A stretch of 64,000 nucleotides of DNA from Heloderma charlesbogerti (GCA_026122225.1 JANEZZ010001411.1:124001-188000), one strand, 5' to 3'; counted from the stretch's first letter, positions 33,634 to 46,545 are shown. Translations and numbers: made by a program. The notes: a model not told the origin generated them from the sequence alone.

Positions 33634-34497
33634 TTCAACGTCTTGGGCAGGGCAGGAATGACGGGATATACATTAAACAAACAAACACACACACCTTTTT
33701 ATTTAACCAAAGGCTTCTTCGCTAGTTTGCTTGCTACATTTGGCTTTTCCCCCCTTTTACTTGTGCTCATTTTTAATTGATGTTACCGTTCCACAAACAG
33801 ATACAACAGCAAACCAACCGGGGCAGGAAACTCACTTTAGAAAATTGCAAAAGTGCAAATCGTCTAGGTCTAGGGGTGAGAAACATCTTGCTTTTGTCCT
33901 TGTTTTTTAATGATCCAGCAAGATCAGCCCGCCATTTAGCAATTCTAAACTTGTAAGCAGTGTGGATCAGATTATTAAGACACAGGCTATTAAAAATTTA
34001 TCATCTCTGCTGGCAAATGCGGGCTGATTTGAAATTCCTCAGTTTCTGATTAGATTAAAGGTATTTTTAAAAGTCAGAATGTCTCCTCTGCCTCTCGTTT
34101 CTCCTTCCTTAGTGTTCATTCTTGTGTTCAGAGCTTTTGCACCAGTTCTGGGCTGATCTCTCAGTTCTCAATATATTTGTCTCCCTTTGATTCTCTGTCT
34201 CTTCATCTCTGTTTACCGGGTATCCACAGTGTCGTACAGCCGACACTCACTTGCCTTTCAAGTGCCAATGTTTCTGTGGCTCCGTGTCCATGTTCACCTC
34301 TCCCTTCTGTTCTTCTTTTGCACAAGGAAAGACAGAAAGAACGTGCCAGTATGAAGTTGCTGAAAAGTTCCCTGGTACCATCAAGTAAGCATGTACTAAA
34401 GCTAACCTTGAGTTCTATTATCTTCCACAGGTCGATTTGCCATGAGGTGGAAATTCCACAAAAGACTGCATTGATATCTCCACACACACCTATGAAC

Positions 34498-34877
34498 TGG
34501 TAGTTCAGAGGTAGAGTACATGGTTTGCGTGCTGAGGGTTGCAAGTCATACATTCAATCTCTGACAGCTCTAGGGAACACTGGGGAAGACTCCTCCCTGA
34601 AACCCTACAGAGCTGCTGCCAGGCTGTGTAGGTAACACTGCCCAAGATGGGCCAATGGTCTGACTCAGCTTCCTATTTTCCTATAAGTGAAGGGATCTAG
34701 CTCAGTGGAAAAACTATATGCTTTGCTCACAGAAGATCCAAGGTTCAGTTCCTGGCATCTCTAGATCAGGTTGGCCATGTCCCATGTCTGAAATGCTGGA
34801 GAGATGCTGCTGGTCAGTGTAGTCAGTACTGAGCAAGATGGACCAACGTTCTGACTCTGTTTAAGGTAGCTTCCTAT
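34498..34877 (+). repeat. Two tandem tRNA-derived SINEs
   Basis: Copies at 34498-34680 and 34683-34877 both run head to tail on the plus strand. The second has TAGCTCAGTGG (A box) and GGTTCAGTTCC (B box). Both end in TTCCTAT-type 3' sequence. Confidence 0.65.
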
Positions 34878-35150
34878 TAGGGATGGACTCAGCTGCTCCC
34901 AGTTTCATCGGGCGTTCACCGAACCATCACTGCCCCTGCTCACAGCACCACGTGAGCTGCGTTGTGGGCCAGCGAACACCTGATGAAGTTGCAGGGCTGC
35001 CCATCCTCCCTCACAAGCCGGCATTTTGCACAACAATGGGGGCTCGGCCACTTCCGAGTTGGTAATGTTGTTTACTTGGTGGCCATAAAGGTCCCTTTTG
35101 TGCAACATTACAGGCATGAATGCTCCATTCATGCCTGAAATCTTGTGTAA
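34878..35150 (+). mobile_element. Family D-like MITE, right end missing
   Basis: Starts TAGGGATGG and shares GGTGGCCATAAAGG with family D. It runs directly into the 222-bp tandem array at 35151. Confidence 0.5.
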
Positions 35151-35819
35151 ACTGGCGAAGATCTGTAGGTGCCCTGCCTCTGTCAAAAGGAGCTGCAGAA
35201 CTCAGGGAGCTTCATGGATACAACTTCTTTAGTACCAGAAAACTCTCTTGCTTGAACTATACCTGAAGCTTGATCTTTTGGCTTGCCTTGCCTTCGATTT
35301 TCATGGGACCTTCTCTTGGAAAGTATTCCTGCACCCTGAACTTTTCTAAGTCTACAGACATGTGCCTTTGAAACTGGCGAAGATCTGTAGGTGCCCTGCC
35401 TCTGTCAAAAGGAGCTGCAGAACTCAGGGAGCTTCATGGATACAACTTCTTTAGCACCAGAAAATTCTCTTGCTTGAACTATACCTGAAGCTTGATCTTT
35501 TGGCTTGCCTTGCCTTCGATTTTCATGGGACCTTCTCTTGGAAAGTATTCCTGCACCCTGAACTTTTCTAAGTCTACAGACATGTGCCTTTGAAACTGGC
35601 GAAGATCTGTAGGTGCCCTGCCTCTGTCAAAAGGAGCTGCAGAACTCAGGGAGCTTCATGGATACAACTTCTTTAGCACCAGAAAACTCTCTTGCTTGAA
35701 CTATACCTGAAGCTTGATCTTTTGGCTTGCCTTGCCTTCGATTTTCATGGGACCTTCTCTTGGAAAGTATTCCTGCACCCTGAACTTTTCTAAGTCTACA
35801 GACATGTGCCTTTGAAACT
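35151..35819. repeat. Three tandem copies of a 222-bp unit
   Basis: Units start at 35151, 35373 and 35595 (ACTGGCGAAGATC). They are near-identical; I saw only one or two base differences, at the AGTACCAG or AGCACCAG site and the following AAAACT or AAAATT. No open frame spans the units. Confidence 0.95.
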
Positions 35820-36117
35820 CTATCTTAGACTACATCACTGGTCTTCAGAATCCTCATCCTGCTTCCAGGTTCTGTTTGGATGGTATCTTAGAATGTAATG
35901 CTGGATAACCCTGTCCGTGTTCCTAATTGAACTAACTGGTTTACTGGAACTGAAACCTCTGTAAGTTTCCATGCCACAGACTCCAAAGGATTGCTTGTGT
36001 GTCTGTCTCACTACAATAAAGCGAGTCAATTTATTTCCATCCTGTGCTAAATTGTTGGTATTACAAGGGAACAGGGCCTGCCAGATTGCTATGATGCCGT
36101 ATAGTCTGTCTACTCCA

Positions 36118-36238
36118 TCCTTCCCCAACCTGGTGTCCTCCGGATGTTTCAGACTCTAACTCTCATCAGCCCCAGACAGCATGGCCAATGGTTAAGGATA
36201 CTGGGTGTTACAGTCCAAAACAACTAAAGGGCAACCAG
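36118..36238. mobile_element. 130-bp palindromic MITE with 10-bp flank repeat
   Basis: Same family. TCTACTCCAT occurs immediately before the element and again just after it, near 36254-36263. Confidence 0.6.
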
Positions 36239-37184
36239 GTTGGGGAAAGCTGTTCTACTCCATCACTTCCTTCTTTTTCAGCATTAAGCTGCTCTTCTTA
36301 GCTTATCACCAGCCTAGTCAAATTCTGTCTGGGTCAAAGCTCTGATAATGGCTGCAAAATTCTTTTGTGAGTTTTAAAAACAGCCCATTCTCCCTCTGAC
36401 AGTTCAGAGGCCTGTTGGTATTATAACAGGTATGGCTGATCCCAAAGGGGATATGTCCTTTTTTTCCTGAAGCTTTGAACCGCTGTGAAATGCACACCCT
36501 TTGAATGGGTTTTCAGGAAAGAAGTTTGCAAACAGGGAACAAAAGTGAAGGAAGCATTTTGCCCTCATTTTGAATTGAATGTTGAATATGTGATCCCTGA
36601 TTGACTAGGATAGTTTAGGGAAGAAACACATCCATCATCCATCATAATGCCAAAACAGTAGCAGAGAAGGGGAGATTTGACAATAGCAGAGAACAAGTAA
36701 ACAAGGTGTTATGGAGGGGAGATCTTCCCCCACCCCAAACCCCATTTTATCCCATTTTGCACAGCACTAATACATTGCTTTTGCAAAGTCTGGGGCAAGA
36801 CAGAGCTGCCTATAAGTTTTCCTTGTTCATACCTGAACAGGCTTTCTTCCAGAGCACATGGTCAGAGGGCCAAGCTATGCATGGCACACATAATTATGCA
36901 TTACCCACAGTGACATGTTAAAAACAAACAAACAAAACTATTGACATCCCATTTCTGTGCAAGAAAGTGGGGGATTGTCAGTAGAGAAGCAGTGGGGAGG
37001 GAGTGCTTAACCTTTATTCTCCACCCAACACTTTCCAACTGCAGGTTCACTCAGCATTTCTCCCCATACCCCATTGGGTTTTCAGAAGTATGACTGTTTA
37101 TACCTGCAAATATGCACTGAGGATGCTATGGGCTGGGGGATTTGCTGTGGAAAGGTATTGGGTGGGGAATGGGCTAAGACACCC

Positions 37185-37556
37185 CACCATCCTCTTCTGG
37201 GCTATGATACCCCCCATTCTCTCTAGGTCTAGACACCCCCCCTCCTCTTCTGGGCTAAGACACACACCCCATCCTCTTCTGGGCTATGATACCCCCCATT
37301 CTCTCTAGGTCTAGACACCCCCCCTCCTCTTCTGGGCTAAGACACACACCCCATCCTCTTCTGGGCTATGATACCCCCCATTCTCTCTAGGTCTAGACAC
37401 CCCCCCTCCTCTTCTGGGCTAAGACACACACCCCATCCTCTTCTGGGCTATGATACCCCCCATTCTCTCTAGGTCTAGACACCCCCCCTCCTCTTCTGGG
37501 CTAAGACACACACCCCATCCTCTTCTGGGCTAAGACACACATCCCCATCCTCTTCT
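37185..37556. repeat. 82-bp minisatellite, about 4.5 copies
   Basis: The word GCTATGATACCCCCCATTC recurs at 37201, 37283, 37365 and 37447, an exact 82-bp spacing. Units are almost identical. Confidence 0.93.
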
Positions 37557-37949
37557 GATAGTCTCCCTCTCCAGGCCTAGCAAACCATTCTAGGTTTTCT
37601 TCTATGAAACTGCAGGTGGCAGTGCCATCTCCACTGTAAGAAGATGGAGTGGGAGCTTGGGAAAAATGCCCCCGGTGTGTTCCCATCTCAGAGTGGGTTC
37701 AGCAGCTTCCCCTCACCACTATCAGCATTGCCCACTCATGTGCCCTCGACCCCTATGCAGAAAGGCCATTCATGTAAAAGTACGAGCTGCCATTTTTACA
37801 CAACATAGCAGCTCAGTGGACAAGTAGGGACTTCCGCTCTTGGCCAGCTGAGACAAGCAAGCATGGCGGTCTGTAGAATGCATTCTGGGAGGCCAAAGTG
37901 TATGTGTGTGGACTCCACCAGACTCCACTCCCTCTTGGGCTCCCACGAC

Positions 37950-38369
37950 AAGGGATGCTGGAGAAATCCACAATGGCACCAAACGAGTTTGGATTTTCAT
38001 GAATCTGACCCACGGATTCCGCAGCAGATCGGCTTTTCCTCTGTTGGGCAGATTCTGCAGACTTGCCGACCGATTTTCTAACTTTCCCAAATTTTGTGCA
38101 AATTTCATTTATAGAAAAATATGCATTAAAAAAATTCTGTCCAAAAATGTGCATTTCCCTCATAGGCTAAAGCATGAAACCATGCAATTTGGGGAATCTC
38201 TGCATTTTTTGCATGTGCAAAATTGCACATTTTGTGCAAATGCAAATTTTCGCAAATTTGGAAGCAAAAAGAAAACTGATTCCGTTGATGGGCAAACAAA
38301 GGAGAGAAAGGCACCTGACAATCCACCAAACACAGACGGAATGGATTTTACACCATCCCTACATCCCTA
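37950..38369 (+). mobile_element. hAT-like MITE, family B (copy B2)
   Basis: Aligns along its length with B1 (GAAATCC, AGTTTGGATTTTCATGAATC, ATAGAAAAATATGCA, ACCTGACAATCCACC). Ends AAGGGATG and CATCCCTA. No clear target duplication. Confidence 0.65.
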
Positions 38370-38619
38370 CCTGCTGCACCCCTAAAATAAGCATGAAGTG
38401 GAAGATGGAGGCTCTGGGGATCAGCAGAGGTCTCAGTGGCTGCCTGACAATACTGACTCTGACACTAGCCCTACATTGCTGAACTGTCAGAGTTGTGCCT
38501 TCAGGGTACCACCATCCCTGTCTTCCCAGCCTCTCTACCCATCTCATCCTCACTCAGTCATATTTTTCCACCTGCAGGCGGAGCCATTTCCCCAATCTAG
38601 CTCAGCTAAGGCATTTCAA

Positions 38620-38650
<31 letters not shown>

Positions 38651-39905
38651 CCTCTCTCTCCTTTAATCTTTTTTGAGGGAGGTTTTTCTCCTTGCAGATT
38701 CCCTGCAGGATTCCACAATGGGGAATCGTTAGATTCAGAATTAAAATATCCTCAAAGCGGGGCATTATGCGCAAACGCCTGGCCTCTGACCTCCCTGCGA
38801 AATACGTTAGTGCTTCATAATTAGCTCAGACCCACCCAGCTAATGCAAAGTTTGCTGGTTTTGAAGGTGGGTGGGACGCAGTCACTGCACCAGAGGTGGC
38901 GGGCATCCTGGGGGAACAAAGAGACGTGTCCCTTCCTGGCAGCTGTTTTGGGGAGTGCTCTTATTAGAAAGCATCAGAGAGAGATTTCAGGAAGGTTGTT
39001 GCGTCTCACTCACCCCCACTCCCACCCCCCACCCCTTCTCCCATCCCCTCCAGTTTCGGTTCCCCTTTGGTTCTTGTCTCGGCTTGGCAAGATTAACAAT
39101 GTGGACCCACCAAGCTGGCTTTCTCCCTCAGCCAGCAGGGGGCTTCAAATAGGGCTTTTGTTCCATGCCAGGTGCCTGACAAGGAAAGCAAAGTCGGAGC
39201 AGCTCCTTCCATAAGAAAGCGGGATCTTGAATTGGGTGGAGATTCTTCACACTCAAACCCTCACACATGCATCCTATCCATACAGCCCACCAACATTATA
39301 ATTATAACGTCCGGGATTATTTCCCCCAATCCCTTCCTTTATTGTCCCATGGGTCTGCTTTACCCCTACATCTCACCCCTTCTGAATTCTAGAATTAATT
39401 CCAGGACTGGAGATGACACAGTTTGCTGGCTGCTGCTTCCAGATCCTTTGAGTCATTTACACACACACCCTCTTCTCTATGTTACTGTGTTGTACATATG
39501 CATTGATAAAGGGGTGGGGTGGGGCTCTGAATGGTATTGCATGCATGACTGCACCAAGATTCTTTTCTCACACTACCATGCTGATGCTCATCTGCACTCC
39601 TGCGTGTTGGTAAAACACCACACAGAAAGAACTGCAATGCAACCGTATGTAAATCAAATCCAGCTTGCTTTCTTACACTGTTTTATCAATGCACAGAAGT
39701 ACGTGCGAGTATTGCCAAAGTGTCACATTAAGGCCCATGCTTGCCCCCACTGGCGCAAAGCTATAATTATGGGAGGTATGGTGCTTGTGGCTGGCTCCCA
39801 GAGAGGGACAGACATGTTGGCCATGTGTACGGGCACGTGCCAGATTGGGGCGGGGCCTTTCAGAGCTGTTAAGCCTTCACACTGATGGGATGATTTGGAA
39901 TTGCT
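38370..39905. other. Gene-free stretch with a long spurious frame
   Basis: A 237-codon frame at 39172-39885 has no recognisable domain. Part of it (39480-39720) resembles sequence at 45480-46200, so it is probably repeat-derived. Confidence 0.4.
38621..38647 (+). repeat. (CT)n microsatellite
   Basis: Pure CT dinucleotide run. Confidence 0.9.
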
Positions 39906-39908
39906 GCC

Positions 39909-40340
39909 TCTTGTTAAAAAGGCAGTTTGCAGAGAAAAACAAAAGGCACACCAGAATGAGTGTTTACCAGTCCCACATGCAGACAAGACTAAAAAAATAA
40001 AATAAAGGAGATCACAAGAAGAAAAGGTAAAAGGGTTTACCCACAGTTTCTTACATAAAAATGCAGGTACGGTGTGCAGTTTCAGACAATCTTTGTTCCG
40101 TCCATTTCTTTGTGTTCTATAACACTGGTGGAAGAGAGAGCAAACACGTACACTCCCAGCAATGGAGAAGGTCGGAGAGAAGCAGTGGCGAAGGAAGGGA
40201 AGGAGTAGGAAACCACACTGTAGGCTATAGAGGTCCTAAGGCTAGCTATGCCCAAAATGCCCATGTGTTAACTCGCTAACTGCAACACTGCCCCTTTCCT
40301 GTAACTTGCAGACAAGGTTGCAATCTTCCCAACACACACT
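39909..40340 (+). repeat. 430-bp interspersed repeat, left copy
   Basis: Aligns in direct orientation with 42785-43215: CCAGTCCCACATGCA, CTCCCAGCAATGGAG, CTATAGAGGTCCTAAGG, GTAACTTGCAGAC. No family assigned. Confidence 0.65.
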
Positions 40341-40509
40341 TTGCCATTTTCCTGCACCCACCCTACTACCTTGCGTCGGATTCAGAATGTGTGCTGCAGT
40401 TGAGCCAACTAGGAATGTTTTGCCCAATATTCAGATTGGTTGAGGGTGCTTGATTTTCTTCCCCTACTCCATACAGATCAGTCTTGGGCACTCAGCTCAT
40501 AGTGGTGGT

Positions 40510-40928
40510 TAGGGATGTCTGGATTTGTGAAATCCGTCCCGCGTGTGTTTTGTGGATTGCATGGTGTCATTCATTCTGGCATCTGTCCACAGATAGATTT
40601 GAATTTTAGTTTTTCTGTTGTGCGGAAAAATACGCAAATAATTCCCTAAGAGAGTTTGCAACAATTTACATAATTTACACTAGTACGTAAGAGTTCGTGC
40701 GTTGCCCCCCACTCCATTCAACTTTTCCCCACATATATTTACCAGTCTCAGCAGAAACTCGCATATTTTCCTACAAATAAATCTCCGTAAATTTCTGGAA
40801 AGTGGAAAAGCAGATCTGAAAGCCCATGGACTTGGCCAGAGGAGGTCTGTCTGTAGCGAATTCCACAGGTCAGATTCTTAGAAATCCGAACTCATTTTAG
40901 TCTGTCTCGAATTTCTCCAGCATCTCCG
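40510..40928 (-). mobile_element. hAT-like MITE, family B (copy B3)
   Basis: Reverse orientation. Begins TAGGGATGTC. Flanks GTGGTGGT and TTGGTGGT agree at 7 of 8, but are low in complexity. Confidence 0.6.
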
Positions 40929-40939
40929 TTGGTGGTTGG

Positions 40940-42170
40940 TGGTATGTGTGTGTGCGTGCACAGGGCACATAGGGTCATTTGTGAGCATTCAAGGGCACCT
41001 TTAAGCGGAAGGGGGATTCCCAGATTCTCCACCCACCATTGTGGGACTCAGAACAGGGAAGGAACCCCCATTTGGGACCTGAATGGGTCACAGAATTAGA
41101 GTCATTGTCATGGGACTCAAGCGGCTGGAACTCAGGAGGGCACCCCTCAGGACCTAAAGGTGTCCATGGAGGGCAAGGACAGAAATGTTGGCTTTCTCCA
41201 AGCTCAGGACCAGGTCAGATGAGCTAACCTAGTAAGCCCAGGTCAGGTGAGCTAACTTAGTAACACCTCCTCCCACCATGCGCCACAGAGATCTCCCACC
41301 CTGGCGGATCTCTGGTGTCGATCCAATGAAGTTTAGCCAACCATCCATGTCTAGCCTTGTTGTTTCTGGAGGGACTGGTCACAAACGAATCTTGATGCAA
41401 TGATGCATACAATCACAGCAAGATTGACCCCATCTGGCTAGGAGTAGGTCAGCCCCTGTCCTCTCTGGATGCTCACATTTTTTTTTGTTACCCAGGCCTG
41501 GTGCTTCCAAACAGATAGCCACATTTCAAAAGCCCTCTGAAAATGATTAATTCAGGCCTGCGGGAAGAGCTGAGGGTAACAGGTGGCCCACCCCTGATCT
41601 GGAGAGATGGATGTGGATCCAAATGGTGAGAAGATTTGACTCCTGGATTGGGTCCTTCCCACTGGCTTCTCCCTGCTTCAGGGGACTGCTAAGCCCAGGA
41701 AAATGGCTACTGCAGAAAAAAGGGACTCTGGGGAATAGAGTAGGTAGTGGTGTGGGTGGGGAAAGGGGTGGCAGAGACCGGTCGGGGAGTCCGAGGCAAC
41801 ATGAGGGCATTGCTGCTTGCTAGAGCAGAACTGCTTCCCACTCATACGAAATACGAAATCTTCTGCATCCCCCAAAGAGAGAACACAACAGGGCACTGAA
41901 TTGCATAAAATGTGAGTGTGCTCATTTATATGTATAGATTCAAACTGAGACTTGAATCTCAGGTTCTTGCTCTTTTCACTGGGCTTAGCCGCAACAGCCC
42001 TTCAAATAGAGGACACTTGTAAATAGAGGACTTTTCTCTGAATCCAACCCATTACAGGAGAAACATCGGCTTTCCAACCTCTTGTTTCACTCAGAATGCT
42101 CATGGGGGGTGCGTTATCCCCACCCCACCCCACCCCAATATTTCACATATAAAAATAGGGACTCTCACAT
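40940..42170. other. Gene-free stretch, unassigned
   Basis: No family recognised except a GGACACTTGTAAATAGAGGA word near 42010 shared with 19.5 and 32.0 kb. Confidence 0.4.
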
Positions 42171-42175
42171 CCAAT

Positions 42176-42245
42176 CTTACCTCCAAGGAACTTGAGGTGA
42201 TGTATCCCCACAACAATCCTGTGAGGTAGGTGAGGCAGAGAGAGT
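42176..42245 (-). repeat. MIR-like SINE fragment
   Basis: Contains CCTGTGAGGTAGGTGAGGC, the reverse of the MIR CORE segment. It merges into a purine-rich simple repeat at 42230-42292. Confidence 0.5.
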
Positions 42246-42784
42246 GGGGGAGAGGGAGAAGGAGCAGGAGGGGGAGAGGGAGAGGGAGAGATATCCCCAG
42301 TGCTGTGCCAAAAATCTGTCCTCCAATTTTCTCAAAATTGTCAATGGCCATTTCCACCATTCAGGAAGGCTTTGCACTTGAGCTGGGGATTCAAAGGGAG
42401 CTGTTGTTTCAGCAATGGTGCAGTTCAAACATATATAGGCTATAGGAGGTGGGGGCTCCATCCCGTCATAGTTCATAGCCAGGCTCTGATGTAGGCAGGT
42501 GCTTGCATGCACTTCCCCACCTCCTGAGTAGACTTGACATGCAACTAGTAGGGCACTATGCCTGGTATGCTCTGCAGGTTGAGGGAGGCAAGTTGAGAGC
42601 TGGCCAGGAACCCACAGGACTGCTTTGGCAACCTCCATTCCTGTGGCTGTCATGCCAGGGGTCCAAAGGCCATTCGGGGGGGGGGGAGTATGCTGGGGAT
42701 CCTGCCTCCTCTGACCATCCTTTGAGGATGCCCCTGGTTTCAGGTGTGGGCAGGACTGTGATGGGATTATTTGGTAACAATGCG

Positions 42785-43215
42785 GCAGAGAAAAAACCAA
42801 AAGGCAAAACAAAGTGAGAATTTACCAGTCCCACATGCACGTAGGCTACTTTAGCACAATAAAAGGAGAGACCACACCTTTCCTCAGTGGAAGAAAGAAA
42901 ACAGTTTTCTCTCAAACATTCTTGCCTATACAATGCAGATACAGCGTAGTTTTTAAGAAGAAGTTTGTTCAGTCTATTTTGTGCTCCGTTACATAGGCAG
43001 GAGTGAGAAGGCAAACGCATGACGTGCTCCCAGCAATGGAGGAAGTTGGGGGTGGGGGAAGGAGAGGAACAGAAGGAAGAAATCACAGGTAACCACATTG
43101 CGAGCTATAGCGATCCTAAGGCCAGCTGTGGTCAAAAAATTCCCATGACTTAACTAACTGCACCACTGCCCCCTTCAGTAACTTGCAGACGAGGTTGCGC
43201 TATTCCCATGGGCTG
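42785..43215 (+). repeat. 430-bp interspersed repeat, right copy
   Basis: Direct-orientation partner of 39909-40340, 2.4 kb away, moderately diverged. Confidence 0.65.
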
Positions 43216-43889
43216 AACCCTGACAGCCAATGCTTGGTATACATTTGAAAATTACAATCCCACTCTGTTCAAGTTACAGGCCAACTAGATTTGAGTTGCA
43301 GGGGCATTCAGTAAAATAAATTCGAGGGAGGGAAGGAGGTCAGCAGCTTTTACCCCTGTTCCCATGCCCTGTTGTAACTCTGAGTAAGCGCAACGGAAAC
43401 AACTGAGTATTGCTTCCCTGTTTACTGCTGCCTCCACTTGTGTCCCCTTCCTCTCTGGTTTCTGCTGTGTCAGATTTTGGATTGCAAGCTCTATGAGGCA
43501 CAGACCTGTCCTCCTGTACTCAGTAAAGCATCATGTGCACTGGTGCTGTTCTATTAATCATCATAATCAACAGCAGCCGCAGGTCTTGCTGCTGGTATGT
43601 GAAGCATCTGGGTTCAGAGGCCGTAGACTTCCACATATCAATGACTGTGGGGCAAAGGCATAGGAAGGCAATTGCCCACATGTCCTGCATGTGGGCTTTC
43701 TGGAACTAGATGGAGCTTCCATCCTCAGAGGCAGTAAGACCCTGAATTCCTTCTGGGGAGCAACAGTGGCAGAGGCCCTCTTGAGGACTTCCTGGAGGCC
43801 TCTTGGAGGACACGGTGGGATGCAGGACTCCAGAAGAGAGGGTCTGTTGGTCTGATCCAGCTTCAAGGCTCTTCTTTACAGAAATTGGG

Positions 43890-44004
43890 TTAGGGCAGAA
43901 CCCTACACATGTTTAGACAGAAAAAAGGGCCTACAGCGCCCAGCATGCCCCAGCCAACATGGCTGGGACATGCTGGGAGTTGTAGGCCATTTTTTCTGTC
44001 TAAA
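43890..44004. mobile_element. Hairpin MITE, same family, damaged ends
   Basis: TTA then GGGCAGAACCCTACACATG at the left. Arms GACAGAAAAAAGGGCCTACA and its near complement enclose CAGCATGCCCCAGCC. Confidence 0.6.
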
Positions 44005-44469
44005 TAAGTGGCATGCTCAAAATTTCTCCCATATGTTCTTCAACCATTCTCATTCCATTTGATAGAAAAGACATTGCTTTCGAAAAGAAATCCAAAGGAG
44101 GAGAAATGTGTAATAGAGAGAGAAAACACACCCAGCACCCGCAGCCACCTCGCAGGGATTAGGCAAGCTCCAGAAGACCACCAAAAATAAATTTTGCCTC
44201 AGAATTCTGCCTCAGAAAAGTGGAAGCCCCTCAACCCAGTGGATGCTGTTGCCACCTACAGAAGCAGTGCAATGAACCCCCCCCCCAAAAAAAACCAGGA
44301 AAAAAAGAAAGGACCTGTGCTACAAGCCCTGCCAATAGTGAGCCCTCCCTGTGAGAAAGTCTTGGAGAATTTCTACTCCCCTAGGAGAAATTCAGTGAAA
44401 TTGTCCCCTCAATTTCTCCACCCACAAATAGGCTGGAGAATTTTGAGAGACCATTTGTGCGCAGCTGAA
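44005..44469 (+). mobile_element. hAT-like element, family F (copy F3)
   Basis: Same order of conserved words as F1 with no insertion, ending TTTGTGCGCAGCTGAAG. Directly follows a hairpin MITE. Confidence 0.6.
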
Positions 44470-45471
44470 GTCTCAATATGCACAGATTGCTTGCACCTTT
44501 AGGGTACAAATCCATATGTACGTGTTGAGTAATCAAGTGCTTAAAAGAAATCAAACAATGGACATACTTGGAATAAGTATGGTTGGGCTACGTGGTAGAG
44601 AGCCTGGGCTTGGTGGTTATTACAGCTCCAACCCAGGCAATCCTTATTGTCAAGATTTGGTGTGCATCGAGGCAGCCGACCGATGTCCCCATCACATCAT
44701 CTGCTGCCCCCATGCCAGAGCCCCCAGCCCCCTGTGCCTGACCCATAAAGCTTCTTCACAGCTTAGCCTTCCCCATCCTCAGGATCCTACCCTCTCAATC
44801 CAAACCTGGTTGTTAAGAGTGTGAAATTATACTCTTGGTTCCTCTGAAGCCTGCAACAGAAACGGAGTGCAAGACAAAAGGGCCGTCCATCAGCGGTGCC
44901 TTCGAAAGTCCCAGCAGCCAGCTACAGAGGCAATCAGGGTTCCCTAAATGACAATACGGTGCCTTCCAAATTGAGCAGATGTGAGAAGTGAAATTCAGCC
45001 TTGGATCGATCAAGCTGCCAAGGTCACTTGGAGGGAAGCACAGAACCCGTCGGGAAGCAGCACGTGGCAATCATTTCCAGCCAGTGCTGACTTCCAACTG
45101 CTCCTATGACCCACTTACTGCCAGAGCTTTTCATTGCAACTAAACAAAACAAAACCCTGCCATGCATTTGCATGTGGCTTGAAGGAAAGAAGCCTTCTGG
45201 CATGGAATTAGTCTGGGACTAAGAGATGGGCTGAAAAACCACACGTTCCATCTTGCCTCTCTTCAACTAATGCCATTGCATCTATTCCTGCACAATTCTT
45301 TTTTTTTTTTTCCCCTTCGTTTTCCACCACTCCATTCCTTCACTCCTTCTGAATTCTGCTTTAGGAGAATTTCTAGAATTAATTTCAAAATGGGAGCATG
45401 TGGAGTTCGACACAGCTTTCAGATCCTTCCATTCTTTCGCATCCCACCCCCCTCTGCACCAACATCACCGA

Positions 45472-45722
45472 TGTACTACATTACATTACATATGTGTGCA
45501 TTACATAAGCACACTGCAGGCAAGGGTTCTTGATTGTATGTATTATCATTGTATCGAGATCCTTTTCATGCAGCATTTTATTGAAATTACATTACATTGA
45601 AATTGCATTACATTGCATTACATATGTGTGCGTTACATATGCACACTGCAGACAAGGGTTCTTGATTGTACGTGATTGTATTATCATTGGATCAAGATCC
45701 TTTTCATGCAGCATTTTATTGA
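45472..45722. repeat. Tandem duplication of about 140 bp
   Basis: CATTACATATGTGTG to TCATGCAGCATTTTATTG occurs twice, separated by an ATTACATTG-rich spacer. Confidence 0.8.
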
Positions 45723-45864
45723 AATACACAGTATTTTACTTAAACACAACATAAAAGAGGCTTCTTGTTGTAACTGTATATAACTCTTATATTGTGTCTT
45801 TTTTCGGTAGTGTTTTAGCAATGCATGGAAGGGCACATAGTACACTGTACAAAAATAATCTCAC

Positions 45865-45945
45865 ATAGAACATAAAGGAAGCTGCCTTAGACCATGTCAG
45901 TCTATATGCCCATCTGGTACAGTATTGCCCAGTTGTGATGCACTC
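45865..45945 (-). repeat. tRNA-derived SINE, 3' fragment
   Basis: CATAAAGGAAGCTGCCTTAG and the following bases are the reverse of the SINE 3' end. Confidence 0.5.
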
Positions 45946-46545
45946 ATACATATGACCCCATCAAGACTGGGTTTTTGCAATGTTTTCTAAATGCTCAGAT
46001 GCATATTGGGAATGTAGAGATAGAAAAAGACTCAAACGAACTGAAGAAGCTATAAGCTCTAGGAAATTGCATATGGCTTCTGCACAATCATCAGTGTGCA
46101 CATGCTCAGCCCAACAGTGAAACACCCCACAAAACAAACTGTGATGCAATCATATGTGCAATGACATAAAGCTTGTTTTTCTGTAGTGTTTCATCAATGC
46201 ATATAAGTGCATGGATAATGTAGTGATGGGGGTGGGGAGCAGAGACAGGAGCAAAGGCAGGGCTGGTAAAGGCCTGTAAGAAACTTGCTGGTTCCTTGGA
46301 TAGCAGATGCAAAGGGAAGGGATCATCCTTCCCCTTTGCAATCAATGCCACAAGGAGGCAAAGCGTCAGGCAATACATTCTTTCAGAGAAACTACATTTT
46401 AGAATGTGCATTGAAATATAGATTTCATTGCAAGTTGTCTGCAGGTAAAGAAAACACACATTAATACATGGAAATGACTTACAAGAAAACACATGTGAAA
46501 ATGACACTGACCTGAAATAGAAGGATCAAGGGGCAGAGTTTTGAG

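Noticed and set aside
35151..35819. A CRISPR-like or centromeric satellite array
   Set aside because: Three long units without spacers in a vertebrate genome are a local tandem duplication.
36706..37308. Exon-like frames before the 82-bp repeat
   Set aside because: They run into the minisatellite and have no domain or conserved splice context.
39172..39885. A 237-codon frame
   Set aside because: No recognisable domain, no promoter or splice logic, and part of it is shared with repeat sequence at 45.5-46.2 kb.
42177..42812. A 211-codon minus-strand frame
   Set aside because: It runs through a MIR fragment and a purine repeat and shows no family similarity I can name.
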